From Nocardia shimofusensis NBRC 100134 (lineage in GTDB: Bacteria > Actinomycetota > Actinomycetes > Mycobacteriales > Mycobacteriaceae): a DNA stretch of 64,000 nucleotides. The stretch covers positions 40,967 to 104,966 of the forward strand of contig NZ_BDBT01000026.1 of assembly GCF_001613125.1 (NCBI RefSeq). Reading direction: 5' to 3'. Positions 26,148 through 35,200 of this stretch are shown piece by piece. A program made the translations under genes and the position numbers. The notes beneath the pieces are model-generated. The model saw nothing but the letters and a program-made list of their open reading frames with translations, did no database searches and was not told where the DNA came from. Positions within the stretch are counted from its first letter, which is position 1. Every line of letters starts with the position of its first letter.

Positions 26148-27485
26148 TCAGCTCCGCATCACCTCCACCGGCTCGCCGTCCGGCGTCTGCAGCGTGTGCG
26201 CGGGCTCGGCGTGACCACGGGCCGACCGCGCAGGCTCAGGGGTGTCCTCGTAGGCGTTCTCGGCGTGCAGCACGATGTCCAGGCCCAGGCGTTCGGTCTC
26301 GTCGTCGACACGGATGCCCATGAGGCGGTCGACGACCTTCGCCAACACCCAGGTGACCGTGAAGGTGTAGGCGAAGACGGCGGCGATGGCGAGGAACTGG
26401 CGGCCGAGCAGGTCGATGCTGCCGCCGTAGAGCAGGCCTTTCGCGCCGCTCGGGGCGGTGGGGGCGGCGAGGAAGCCGATGAGCAGGCCGCCGACGACGC
26501 CGCCGATGAAGTGCAGCGCGGTGACGTCGAGGGCGTCGTCGAAGCGGAAGCGGTGCTTGAGCAGGACTGCGAAGTAGCAGACCAGGCCGGCCGCGACGCC
26601 GATGGCCAGGGCGCCGATCGGGGACACCGCGCCGCAGGACGGGGTGATGGCGACGAGGGCGGCGATGGTGCCCGAGGCGGCGCCCAAGGTGGTGGGGGCG
26701 CCGTCGCGGAGGCGTTCGACGACGAGCCAGGCGCAGGTGCCCGCGCAAGCCGCGACGAGGGTGTTGAACACCGCGACGGCGGCGTTGTTGTCGGCCGCGC
26801 CGAGCGCGCTGCCGTCGAAGCCGAGCCAGCCGGTGAGCAGCAGGCCGACGCCGAGGATCACGAACGGCAGGTTGTGCGCCTTGGGCTGCACCGGCCAGGT
26901 GCGGCGACGGCCCAGCACGATGGCGATGGCCAGGGCGGCGACACCGGAGTTGACGTGGATGGGCGTCGAGCCCGCGTAGTCGACGGCTTCGAGAGTGTTG
27001 GCGATCCAGCCGCCGCTGACCGTGCCGTCCTCGGAGTCGAACGCGAAGACCCAGTGCGCGACCGGGAAGTAGACCAGCGTGACCCACAGGGCGGAGAAGA
27101 GCATCCAGGCGCCGAACTTCATCCGGTCGGCGGCCGCGCCCGCGACGATGCCGATGGTCAGACCGGCGAAGCACAGGTGGATGGCCGCCAAGCCCAGGGG
27201 CGGCAGAGAGCTGCCCTCGGGGGTCACCAGCAACTGGCCCAGACCCGCGAATTCGGTCGGGTCGCCGATCAGGCCCGCGCCACCTACCGAGTCGCCGAAG
27301 ACCATGGAGTATCCGAACGCCACCCACAGGAAGGCGGTCAGGCAGAACGAGACGAACACCATCAGCATCATGTTCGTCGTTGTTCTACGGCTGACCATGC
27401 CGCCGTAGAAGAGGACGAGACCGGGAAGCATCAGGGCGACGGCCAATATCGCCGTCAACAGCCATGCGGTATTGCCGCTGTCCAT
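26148..27485 (-). CDS. amt: Ammonium transporter (Amt family)
   Basis: A 445-residue transporter with about 11 transmembrane segments. The pore twin histidines are expected in PIHVNSGVAAL and TALHFIGG, and YGGMVSRR near the N-terminus and FVILGVGLLLTGWLGFDG in the middle are family marks. A polar 60-residue tail follows the last helix. ATG 27485 has GGGAG upstream. No glnK-type PII gene is adjacent. Two copies of the palindrome TTTCGAT-N5-AT(C/T)GAAA lie 59-112 bases upstream of the start, in front of a TetR gene that probably represses it. Confidence 0.94.
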   Translation of the reverse strand: MDSGNTAWLLTAILAVALMLPGLVLFYGGMVSRRTTTNMMLMVFVSFCLTAFLWVAFGYSMVFGDSVGGAGLIGDPTEFAGLGQLLVTPEGSSLPPLGLAAIHLCFAGLTIGIVAGAAADRMKFGAWMLFSALWVTLVYFPVAHWVFAFDSEDGTVSGGWIANTLEAVDYAGSTPIHVNSGVAALAIAIVLGRRRTWPVQPKAHNLPFVILGVGLLLTGWLGFDGSALGAADNNAAVAVFNTLVAACAGTCAWLVVERLRDGAPTTLGAASGTIAALVAITPSCGAVSPIGALAIGVAAGLVCYFAVLLKHRFRFDDALDVTALHFIGGVVGGLLIGFLAAPTAPSGAKGLLYGGSIDLLGRQFLAIAAVFAYTFTVTWVLAKVVDRLMGIRVDDETERLGLDIVLHAENAYEDTPEPARSARGHAEPAHTLQTPDGEPVEVMRS

Positions 27486-27542
27486 GGGGTTCTCCCACTC
27501 GGGTCGGGGCCGCCCGCGCCCTGAGGAGCACACCGGCGGCAA

Positions 27543-27597
27543 GTTTCGATGTTCTATCGAAACCTTGCGCCCGCGTTTTTTCGATACCGTATTGAAA
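27543..27597. promoter_or_regulatory. Two TetR-type operators upstream of amt
   Basis: Site 1, TTTCGAT-GTTCT-ATCGAAA (27544-27562, extended by G/C on both ends), is a perfect inverted repeat. Site 2, TTTCGAT-ACCGT-ATTGAAA (27579-27597), differs at one base. Centres are 35 bases apart. The same motif recurs at 28368-28386 before glnT. Confidence 0.75.
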
Positions 27598-27611
27598 ATG
27601 TGTCGAATCGG

Positions 27612-28286
27612 TTAAACCGACGACTCGACGGCGGCGCGAGCGGCAGCGACCCGATCTCGGTCCCGCACGAGCGCGCCGACCGTCGTGGACGCGGACAGGT
27701 GGGCGAACTCGCGCATCCGCTCCGTTCCACCGGCCTCCCCCTGCCGGAAGCGATACTGCAGACCCTCGCTGAGCGCCAGCGCCGCGGTGGTGGCCGCACC
27801 CGGGTCGACCTCGCGGAACTCCTCCGCCGCCACACCCTGCTCGACCACTCTCGCGATCAGGGTTTCCAGTTCGCGGTAGTCGGCGAAGAAGTCCTGGAAC
27901 TCCTCGGGTTGCGCCCGTGACACCCGTTCGAGCTCGTAGAAGTCCAGCGGAGCCGAGCACATCTGGACCACGTCGTCGTAGACGATCCGATAGAGGCGGG
28001 CCGAGGCGGCGGCCGGATCGTCGACGAGTGCCCTGGCGGTTTCCAGGGATTCGCGGTTCTTGTCGATCAGCGCCTGCAGGATGGCCTCTTTGCCGGCGAA
28101 CCAGTAGTACAGCGACGACTGCCCGAGGCCGGCTTCCCGAGCGATCGCGCTGACCGTGGTGTCGGCGTAACCGACGGCGGCGAACAGTCGGGCCGCGGCG
28201 GCGACGATGTCCTCGCGCGGGACGCTGCCCTTGATCCCGCTGCGCCGCGGACGCCCCACCCGCTGCCCCGCACCCTCGTTGCTCAT
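27612..28286 (-). CDS. AmtR-like TetR-family regulator
   Basis: A 224-residue TetR protein. The N-terminus VGRPRRS, then IVAAAARLFAAVGYADTT and AGLGQSSLYYWFAGKEAIL, form the DNA-binding domain and closely resemble the corresponding part of corynebacterial AmtR, the nitrogen regulator. The ligand domain is C-terminal and not diagnostic. Start ATG 28286 has no good ribosome site; the frame extends to 28322. It lies between amt and glnT, and matching palindromes occur before both, so it probably controls both nitrogen genes and perhaps itself. Confidence 0.85.
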   Translation of the reverse strand: MSNEGAGQRVGRPRRSGIKGSVPREDIVAAAARLFAAVGYADTTVSAIAREAGLGQSSLYYWFAGKEAILQALIDKNRESLETARALVDDPAAASARLYRIVYDDVVQMCSAPLDFYELERVSRAQPEEFQDFFADYRELETLIARVVEQGVAAEEFREVDPGAATTAALALSEGLQYRFRQGEAGGTERMREFAHLSASTTVGALVRDRDRVAAARAAVESSV

Positions 28287-28367
28287 AGGGAGATGGTCGG
28301 GCACGGACCCACGGTTTACCAACCGGCAACGCCCGGGATATCACCCGGCAATCGGCCGCCGTCAGAG

Positions 28368-28386
28368 TTTCGATAGGTCATCGAAA
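28368..28386. promoter_or_regulatory. TetR-type operator upstream of glnT
   Basis: TTTCGAT-AGGTC-ATCGAAA, a perfect inverted repeat with a 5-base spacer, ends 27 bases before the glnT start. It matches the two sites in front of amt and sits in the divergent tetR-glnT promoter region. Confidence 0.75.
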
Positions 28387-28413
28387 TTAGCCGGAGCACC
28401 ACAGGGAGTCACC

Positions 28414-29775
28414 ATGACCAGCATCGAGATCACCCCCGACGTCGAGACCGTGAAGGAGCAACTGCGCGCGGCGGGCGTGCGCTACGCGATCGCGAGTTTC
28501 GTCGACATGCACGGCAATTCGAAGGGCAAGTTCGTCCCGATCGACCACCTCGACAACATGATGGGCGGCTCGGAGCTGTTCACCGGCGCGGCGCTGGACG
28601 GCCTGCCCCAGGACATCAGCGACGAAGAACTCTCGGCGCGCCCCGACCTGACCCGCTGGTTCCAGCTGCCGTGGAACGCGCAATACGCCTACTTCCCCAG
28701 CAGCCTGCACACCGAGGGACGACCGTTCGAGGCTTCCTCCCGCGACATCTTGAAGCGCCAACTCGAGGCGGCGGCCGACCTCGGCTACGGATTCAACCTC
28801 GGCATCGAGACCGAGTTCTTCGTCCTGAAGGACTCGTCGGAGGGCACCGCCGAGGTCAGCGACCGCGACAACCTCAGCAAGCCCTGCTACAACGTGGCGA
28901 CCACGCTGGACAATATGGGCTGGCTCGGCGAACTGGTCGAGGCCATGAACGGACTCGGGTGGGACGTCTACTCGTTCGATCACGAGGACGCCCGCGGCCA
29001 GTTCGAGGTCGACTTCGCCTACACCGACGCGCTGACCATGGCCGACCGCTTCGTCTTCTTCCGCCTGATGGCCAACGAGATCGCCCGCAAGCACGGGCAT
29101 TTCGCCTCGTTCATGCCCAAGCCCTTCGCCGACCGCACCGGCTCCGGCGCGCACTACAACATGTCGCTGGCCGACCTGGAGACCGGCACGAATCTCTTCG
29201 CGACAGACAATGATCCGCGCGGCGTGGGCATCTCCGAACTGGGCTACCACTTCATCGCGGGCATCCTGCGGCATCTGCCCGCGATCACCGCGGTGATCGC
29301 GCCGACGGTCAACAGCTACAAGCGCCTGGTCCGGCAGGGCAGTATGTCGGGCTCGACCTGGGCTCCGGTGTTCGTCAGCTACGGCAACAACAACCGGACC
29401 AACTCGCTGCGGGTGCCGCTGGCGGGCGGGCGCGTCGAGTGCCGCGCCGCCGACATCAGCTGCAATCCGTATCTGGGCGCGGCGATGGTGCTGGCCGCGG
29501 GCCTGGAAGGCGTGCGCGAGCAGCTCGATCCGGGTGCGCCGCGCACCGAGAACATGTATCGCTACACCGACGCGCAGATCGCCGAGCAGGGCATCTCGAT
29601 GCTGCCCCGCACTCTCGGCGAGGCCATCGAGGAGTTCCGCGCCGACAGCCTCTCGCGCGAGGTGTTCGGCGACGCGCTCTACCAGTCGTTCATCGACTAC
29701 AAGACCGAGGAGTGGGAGTCCTACCAGGCGCACATCTCGTCCTGGGAAACCGACCGCTACCTGAAGTTCTTCTGA
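28414..29775 (+). CDS. glnT: GlnT-type (class III group) glutamine synthetase family enzyme
   Basis: A 453-residue glutamine-synthetase-fold protein. Seen are FVDMHGNSKGKFVP near residue 29, the metal-binding GIETEFF (about 130), HEDARGQFEVDF, MPKPFADRTGSGAHYNMSL and APTVNSYKRLV. Length and sequence fit the GlnT/gamma-glutamyl-amide synthetase branch and not GlnA of housekeeping type. It joins ammonia or an amine to glutamate with ATP. AGGGAG precedes ATG 28414. The upstream palindrome matches those of amt, placing both in one nitrogen-related regulon; a MetX-like gene follows 12 bases later. Confidence 0.9.
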   Translation: MTSIEITPDVETVKEQLRAAGVRYAIASFVDMHGNSKGKFVPIDHLDNMMGGSELFTGAALDGLPQDISDEELSARPDLTRWFQLPWNAQYAYFPSSLHTEGRPFEASSRDILKRQLEAAADLGYGFNLGIETEFFVLKDSSEGTAEVSDRDNLSKPCYNVATTLDNMGWLGELVEAMNGLGWDVYSFDHEDARGQFEVDFAYTDALTMADRFVFFRLMANEIARKHGHFASFMPKPFADRTGSGAHYNMSLADLETGTNLFATDNDPRGVGISELGYHFIAGILRHLPAITAVIAPTVNSYKRLVRQGSMSGSTWAPVFVSYGNNNRTNSLRVPLAGGRVECRAADISCNPYLGAAMVLAAGLEGVREQLDPGAPRTENMYRYTDAQIAEQGISMLPRTLGEAIEEFRADSLSREVFGDALYQSFIDYKTEEWESYQAHISSWETDRYLKFF

Positions 29776-29787
29776 GACGGCCCTGAG

Positions 29788-30774
29788 ATGAGCGGAGCAC
29801 AACGCTTTTCGCCGGGGAGGTTCACAACCGAGTTCGGCGTGGACCTCCCCGGCGCGTGGCTGACCTTTCGCACCCACGGCACGCTCGCCCCCGACGGCCG
29901 CAACTGCGTGCTGCTGCCGAGCTACTACACCGGCACCCATCGCAGCTACGAGCCGTGGATCGGGCCGGGGCGGATGATCGATCCCGCGCGGTGGTTCGTG
30001 GTGGCGGTGGACATGTTCGGCAACGGACTGTCCACCTCGCCCTCCAATTGTCCTGAATACGAGCCCTTCCCGCTGATGACCGTCGCCGACAATGTGCGGG
30101 CTCAGCACGCGCTGCTGGAATCGCTCGGCGTGCGCGGCATCGCGCTGGCCGCGGGCTGGTCGATGGGCGCGTTGCAGTGCTACGAGTGGGCGGTCCGGTA
30201 TCCGGAGATGGTGCGCGCCCTGTTGCCGATCTGCGGGGCGGCGCGGTGTTCGGATGTCAACCGGGTGTTCCTGGACGGTCTCGCGGCCACGCTGGCCGCC
30301 GATCCGGCGTACGGGTCGGGGGCGAGACCGGTAGCGGGACTGCGCGCCTTCGGCACGGTATATGCGGGCTGGGCGTATTCGCGGGACTTCTTCGACGCGC
30401 GAACCTATCTCGAGCTCGGCTACGCGTCGGTCGACGATCTGGTCGAGGGCTGGGCCCGCGATCACGAGGGCATGGACGCGCACGACTTGATCGCGACGCT
30501 GAACACCTGGCGCGCCGCCGATGTGGGGCGCGGGCGCGACGGCGGCTTCGAGGCGGCGCTCGGGTCGATCACCGCACGCGCGATCGTCATGCCGGGCACG
30601 ACGGATTCCTACTTCACCCTCGCCGACAGTGCGCGCGAGGCCGCCCTGGTCCCTGGTGCGGAACTCCGGCCGATCGAGTCGAACCTGGGGCACATCGCCG
30701 GCCGGCCGGGGATCAGGGACGTGGAGACGAAGGCGATCGCCGCCGCAGCCGGGGAACTGCTGGCCGGCTGCTGA
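29788..30774 (+). CDS. MetX-like alpha/beta hydrolase (homoserine acetyltransferase family)
   Basis: A 328-residue protein. The nucleophile elbow GWSMGALQCYEWA matches homoserine O-acetyltransferase (GGSMGG...EWA). The Asp is expected in PGTTDSYFT and the His in NLGHIAGRPG. N-terminal residues PSYYTGTHRSYEPWIGPG resemble the MetX start. True methionine-pathway enzymes have conserved Arg and Tyr substrate residues that I could not confirm, and the placement behind glnT argues for a different acyl-transfer or hydrolysis role. It starts 12 bases after the glnT stop and is likely co-transcribed. Confidence 0.75.
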   Translation: MSGAQRFSPGRFTTEFGVDLPGAWLTFRTHGTLAPDGRNCVLLPSYYTGTHRSYEPWIGPGRMIDPARWFVVAVDMFGNGLSTSPSNCPEYEPFPLMTVADNVRAQHALLESLGVRGIALAAGWSMGALQCYEWAVRYPEMVRALLPICGAARCSDVNRVFLDGLAATLAADPAYGSGARPVAGLRAFGTVYAGWAYSRDFFDARTYLELGYASVDDLVEGWARDHEGMDAHDLIATLNTWRAADVGRGRDGGFEAALGSITARAIVMPGTTDSYFTLADSAREAALVPGAELRPIESNLGHIAGRPGIRDVETKAIAAAAGELLAGC

Positions 30775-31071
30775 TGGTGCCCGGAGTGCCCCACCAACCC
30801 TGACAGTGCGCGCGGAGGTCTGCCTCGGCCAGGCCGCCGGTCGCCCTCGAGGCGTGCGGGGTGCAGCGTGTCGGGTCGCGGTGCGACACGCGGCACCGCG
30901 CTCGCCGGTTACGATCCGGTCGCCGGGCTGTCGTGTGCTGACCTTGCGACCGTGGCGATCGTCCTCGCGGTCATCGGGGTTCTCGCCGCAAGCCCGGCTC
31001 GGATCGTCGGCGCGCCGGCTCCTCTCCCCGGTCGCGGCACAACGGCGGCGGCCCGCCGGAAAGGAGCCCCA

Positions 31072-31608
31072 TTGGAAACCGATGCGCAGGCGTTCCTGCA
31101 CGGACCGCTGTTCTCCCGGCGCGAGCCGCTGGATCGCGACAATGCCGCCAGCCGCATCAGCGCCTACGTCTACGGCAATATCCTGGTGCTCGCCGCGCTG
31201 GTGCCGATCACCACCTCGGACAAGCACGTCGGCATCCTGGTGGTGCTGGGGACGAGTCTGTCCACGTTCGTCGCGCACGCCTTCGCCGAATCGGTGGGGC
31301 ACAGTGTGCGGCGCAAGCAGAAACTCTCGCGCGCCGAGAAGCTCGGGGAACTGCGCAATTCGGTGCCGATCCTCAGTTCCGCTGTGGTGCCGTGCGTGAT
31401 TCTCGCGATCGGATGGTTCGGCCTGCTCGAACCGCGGACCGCACAGATCCTCGCGGAGATCGCCGTGCTGATCCGGATCGGCGGCATCGTGTTCGTCGTC
31501 GGCCGCCTCAACGGTGAGCGTCCGTCCCGGGACTGGGTGGTGGCCGCCGCCGCCCTGACCGTGGTGGCGGTGACCGTGGTGATCGTGAAGATCCTGCTCA
31601 CCCACTAG
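31072..31608 (+). CDS. Integral membrane protein, unknown
   Basis: A 178-residue protein with four to five transmembrane segments after a polar N-terminus: around residues 40-60, 65-85, 108-128, 132-150 and the C-terminus. TTG 31072 follows AAAGGAG by five bases and removes a poorly hydrophobic, unlikely extension. Sequence near SAYVYGNILVLAALV and AFAESVGHSVRR is not recognised by me. It ends seven bases from a convergent gene. No functional inference is made. Confidence 0.6.
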   Translation: METDAQAFLHGPLFSRREPLDRDNAASRISAYVYGNILVLAALVPITTSDKHVGILVVLGTSLSTFVAHAFAESVGHSVRRKQKLSRAEKLGELRNSVPILSSAVVPCVILAIGWFGLLEPRTAQILAEIAVLIRIGGIVFVVGRLNGERPSRDWVVAAAALTVVAVTVVIVKILLTH

Positions 31609-31614
31609 ATCCCG

Positions 31615-32163
31615 CTACCAGACCAACGTGAGGTCCCCGACCTTCACATTGCCGAAGAAGCGCTTGCCCACATCGGTGCCGCCGTAGTTGTAGGCGTCGA
31701 GGATTTCGGCGAGCTCGTCGGCCAGAGCCTGCAACTTCGGGCTGACGCTCTCCATCCCCCAGTCGTCGAGGACCCAGCCCCACTCGCGGGGCACGTTCTC
31801 GAGGGTGATCACGATCCGCCCGTAGAACGGTGCCTCGACGTTGTAGTAGATGTCGGAGGGGGCGTCCCGGATGGGATTGACCAGTGCCAGTTCGGTCGGC
31901 GACTCCGATGCCGAGAGGGTCCGCGCGAAGACGATGTCCTCGCGGATCATCTCGACGATGCGTTCGAGATCGGCGTGCCTGCCCGCGCGGGCGAAGCGCG
32001 CGCCGTACACCCGCCCGGCGACCGTCCTGCGCGCTTCCGTGCCGGATCTGACCAGAATGCGGTCGAGCATCCGTTGCGCCGCGGCGCGTTCACCGTCGCC
32101 GGTGTTCGGATGGTCGATCAGCGCCCGCAGCCGGGCAATCCTCATGCCGAGCCCAACTGCCAT
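31615..32163 (-). CDS. Hypothetical protein with a DUF2786-like N-terminus
   Basis: A 182-residue soluble protein. The first 35 residues (RIARLRALIDHPNTGDGERAA) resemble the helical DUF2786 pattern found in phage and bacterial proteins. The C-terminal part, YYNVEAPFYGRIVITLENVP followed by WGWVLDDWGMESVSP, is not recognised. Start ATG 32163 is preceded by TAGGGTGG. Function unknown. Its neighbour upstream is the large WD40 protein gene, 65 bases away on the same strand. Confidence 0.6.
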   Translation of the reverse strand: MAVGLGMRIARLRALIDHPNTGDGERAAAQRMLDRILVRSGTEARRTVAGRVYGARFARAGRHADLERIVEMIREDIVFARTLSASESPTELALVNPIRDAPSDIYYNVEAPFYGRIVITLENVPREWGWVLDDWGMESVSPKLQALADELAEILDAYNYGGTDVGKRFFGNVKVGDLTLVW

Positions 32164-32228
32164 GGGCCCACCCTACCGAGATCGAGATCACTTCATCGAC
32201 CGCAGGCGCTGTTCAGATCGGCGAGTCG

Positions 32229-35200
32229 TCAACTTTCCGGGCAGGGATCGACGTAGTGGTGTCCGGGTAGGGCACGGGCCCACTCCTCGGCGGTGATCGG
32301 CGCTGTCCCGCTCGCGCAGATCCGCCGCGCTTCGGCTTCGACATCGGTGCGCCAACGGCGCAGAGTCCCGTCGACGGCCGACTCGGCGAGAACGGTGCCG
32401 CCCGCCGCGAACGAGATGATCGTCTTCTGCCAGTGCCGCGATCGGGCGATCGTGGCGTAGCCGGTGGGCCGGTCCGGATCGGTGTAGTCCCACAGCGCGA
32501 TACTGCCGCCGAGGATGTCGTCCACCGCGAGCCGGACGCCGTCGTGGTGGAAGGCGAGCGCGCCCACCGCGCCGTCGACGCCGGGCGGGACCGGCAACCT
32601 GCGCGGCGGCGTCCCGGGCTCGCCCAGCTCGTAGACCTGGATACCGGAGGGGGCGCCGACCGCGAGGAGATCGCGGGAGCTCAGCGCCAGCGACATGTCC
32701 AGGCCGTCGGGGCGCAGGCCGGACAGTTCCGCGATCGGTGTGCCGGGATCGTCCAGGTCGTAGACGCCGGCGTTGCCGGTGCGATGACTGCCGACGGCCA
32801 GCATCCGGCCGTCGGGGCTGAACGACAGCGCGGTCGGATAGCCGCGGCCGAATCGCAGTCCCGCCCGCAATCGCGGCTCGGCCGGGCCGGAGACATCCCA
32901 GAACTCCACCGATTCGGTCAGGCCGCGACCGATCGCCAAGGTGCCGTCGGGAGCGAAGGTCATGCCGCGCACATCGACGAGGCTGTTGCTGATCGGCGCG
33001 CCGAGCGGTCGCGGGACGAGCGGATCGCCGAGGTCCCAGACCTGGATCACGCGCTCGTTCAGCGTCGCCGCCCGGGTGCCGTCGGGTGCGAGGACGACGG
33101 TGTCGACGAGTCCGGCGGGGTCGCCGTCGGCGAGATGATGATCGCCGCCTGCGGGCGCCCTCGACAGCGCGGCGAGCCGGGGGAACAGGGTCGTGGGCAG
33201 CACGGCGGCGTCGGGATCGGCCCGGTCCTGCGGCAGGCCGAACAGGGTCATCGTCCCGGTCGTGGTGGTCGGGCCGGGGAGGTCGAAGACGTGCACCGCG
33301 TGGTCGGCGCCGCTGGTGACCAGGGCGCGGCCGCCGCGCAGGAACGCGGCGCGCGCGACGATCCCGCTCTGGAAGCCGGCCAGTTCGTCCCCGGTGGCGA
33401 GGTCGACGATGCGAGCGCGGGAATCGCCGCCCACGATCGCGGCGGTCCGGCCGTCCCGGTCCGGCGACACGTCGAAGTACTCGTTGGGTCCGCGGGACAT
33501 CGACGGCAGGGGTTCGGGCCGGGTGAGATCATCGCCGATCCGCCACCGGGCGACCTCCCCCGGATTGAGCCCCACCGTCAGCACGCTGCCGTCGACGCTG
33601 AAATCCACCGAGCGCGCCTCGGACCCCTGCGGCCGCTCGAGCAGGATGTCGAAGGCCGGAGTCTGGTCGCGATCGAACGTCGACGTGTCCCAGCCGCGGA
33701 CGATCGACTTCCATCCCGAACCCGAGGGCACCGTGCGGACCGCGGTGACCAGCGCACGATCACTCACCGCGACTTCGGCCTGGTAGCCGGGGACGACCAC
33801 CGTCGGCATGGCGACCGGACGCGCCGGGTCGTCCCCGAGCCGCCAGCTGAGCACCGCGCCGCCGTGCGCGCCGATCGCGAGAACGCGGCGATCCGGGCTG
33901 AAGGCCGCCGAACGGGGCAGGTGCCCGCCGAGTTCGAGCCGGGCGGCGATCCGCGGATTGCCCGCATCGGTGATGTCCCACAGCGCGGACTCGTGATCGC
34001 CCGCCACCACCAGCAACCGCTGGTCCGCGCTGAGCGCGAGCCCACCGATGGGGCCGCTGCCGGTGGGAATCCGGGGCAGGCGCCGCACCCCGGCATCGGT
34101 GACTCGCACCAGGTCCAGCGTGCCGTCGGATTCCCCGATGGCGATCAGGTCACCGTCCGCGGTGGTGGCCAGGCGCGGCGCCTGCGGTCCGCCCGCCGCC
34201 CCGCGCCCGAGCCCGTCGCCGGGGGTGACGCGCAGGGGCACGCCCGCCGCGGACATCTCCAGCAACGCCGAGCGCGCGTCCTCGGTGGCGCGGGTCCGAT
34301 AGGCGGCCAGGGCGATCAGCTGCGACAGTGCCGGGTCGAAGCCGGCGTTGCCTCGGGCCACGCCCGCGAACAGCCGGGAGTCGGATTCGGCTCTGGCCGC
34401 GGCGTTCTCGATGCGGGTGCGGGCGAGGTCGGTCGCGGACACCACGGCGAGCAGCACGGCCAGCAGGCCCGCCGAAGAGACCAGCCAGAGCGCGACGTTC
34501 GCGCGGGTCCTGGCCTCGCCGATCGCCTCGGTGACGGTGCGGGCGGCGGAGATGCGGTCGGTGTAGTTGCGCGGGGCCTCCTCGACGGCTTGGTCGTAGC
34601 CCTCGTCGGCGACCACCACGCGCAGCGAGGCACGTTGCGCGGCGACGAGTTTGCCCGTGTATCCGCCGACGGTGGTCAGGACCGTGCCGGAGAGCCCGGC
34701 GGTCACCGCGCAGGTCGGGTCGAGCGTTCTGGGGCGCAGCCCGCGCAACCACCGCCGCCGCGGCGCGAGGTCGTCGAGGGCGACCGCGATGGCCGCGCCC
34801 ATCGACTCGCCGTTGATGTCGTTCGCCGGCGCGCCGCCGACGCCCGACACCGACCACAGCACGCACGCGCCGGTGCTCGCCGGCGCACTGATCCGCCAGG
34901 CTCGTTCGAGGCTGTCGGTGAATGCGCGATCGGCCTGCAGGAAGCTCATGCGGGCGGGATCGGGATGCAGGCCGCTGGGACCGCTTCTGAGCTGTTCCAG
35001 CCGCAGCACCCCGACCTCGCCGCCGCCGGTGATGTTCACGAACAACACGCTGACCTGGGCGGAGCGCACGGTGGCCGCGCGCTGTCCGGCCAGTTCGAGG
35101 GCGGCCAGGATGCCGAAGCCGCGCGCGGGCCTGCCGCCCTGACCGAGCAGGTGCAGCACGACGGCCGACAGCGGGTTGTCCTCGGCGGTGAGCGGGCCCG

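Noticed and set aside
28387..31605. A 1072-codon open frame on the minus strand opposite glnT and the MetX-like gene
   Set aside because: It crosses two well-defined genes and an intergenic region and has no recognisable sequence; an artefact of high GC content.
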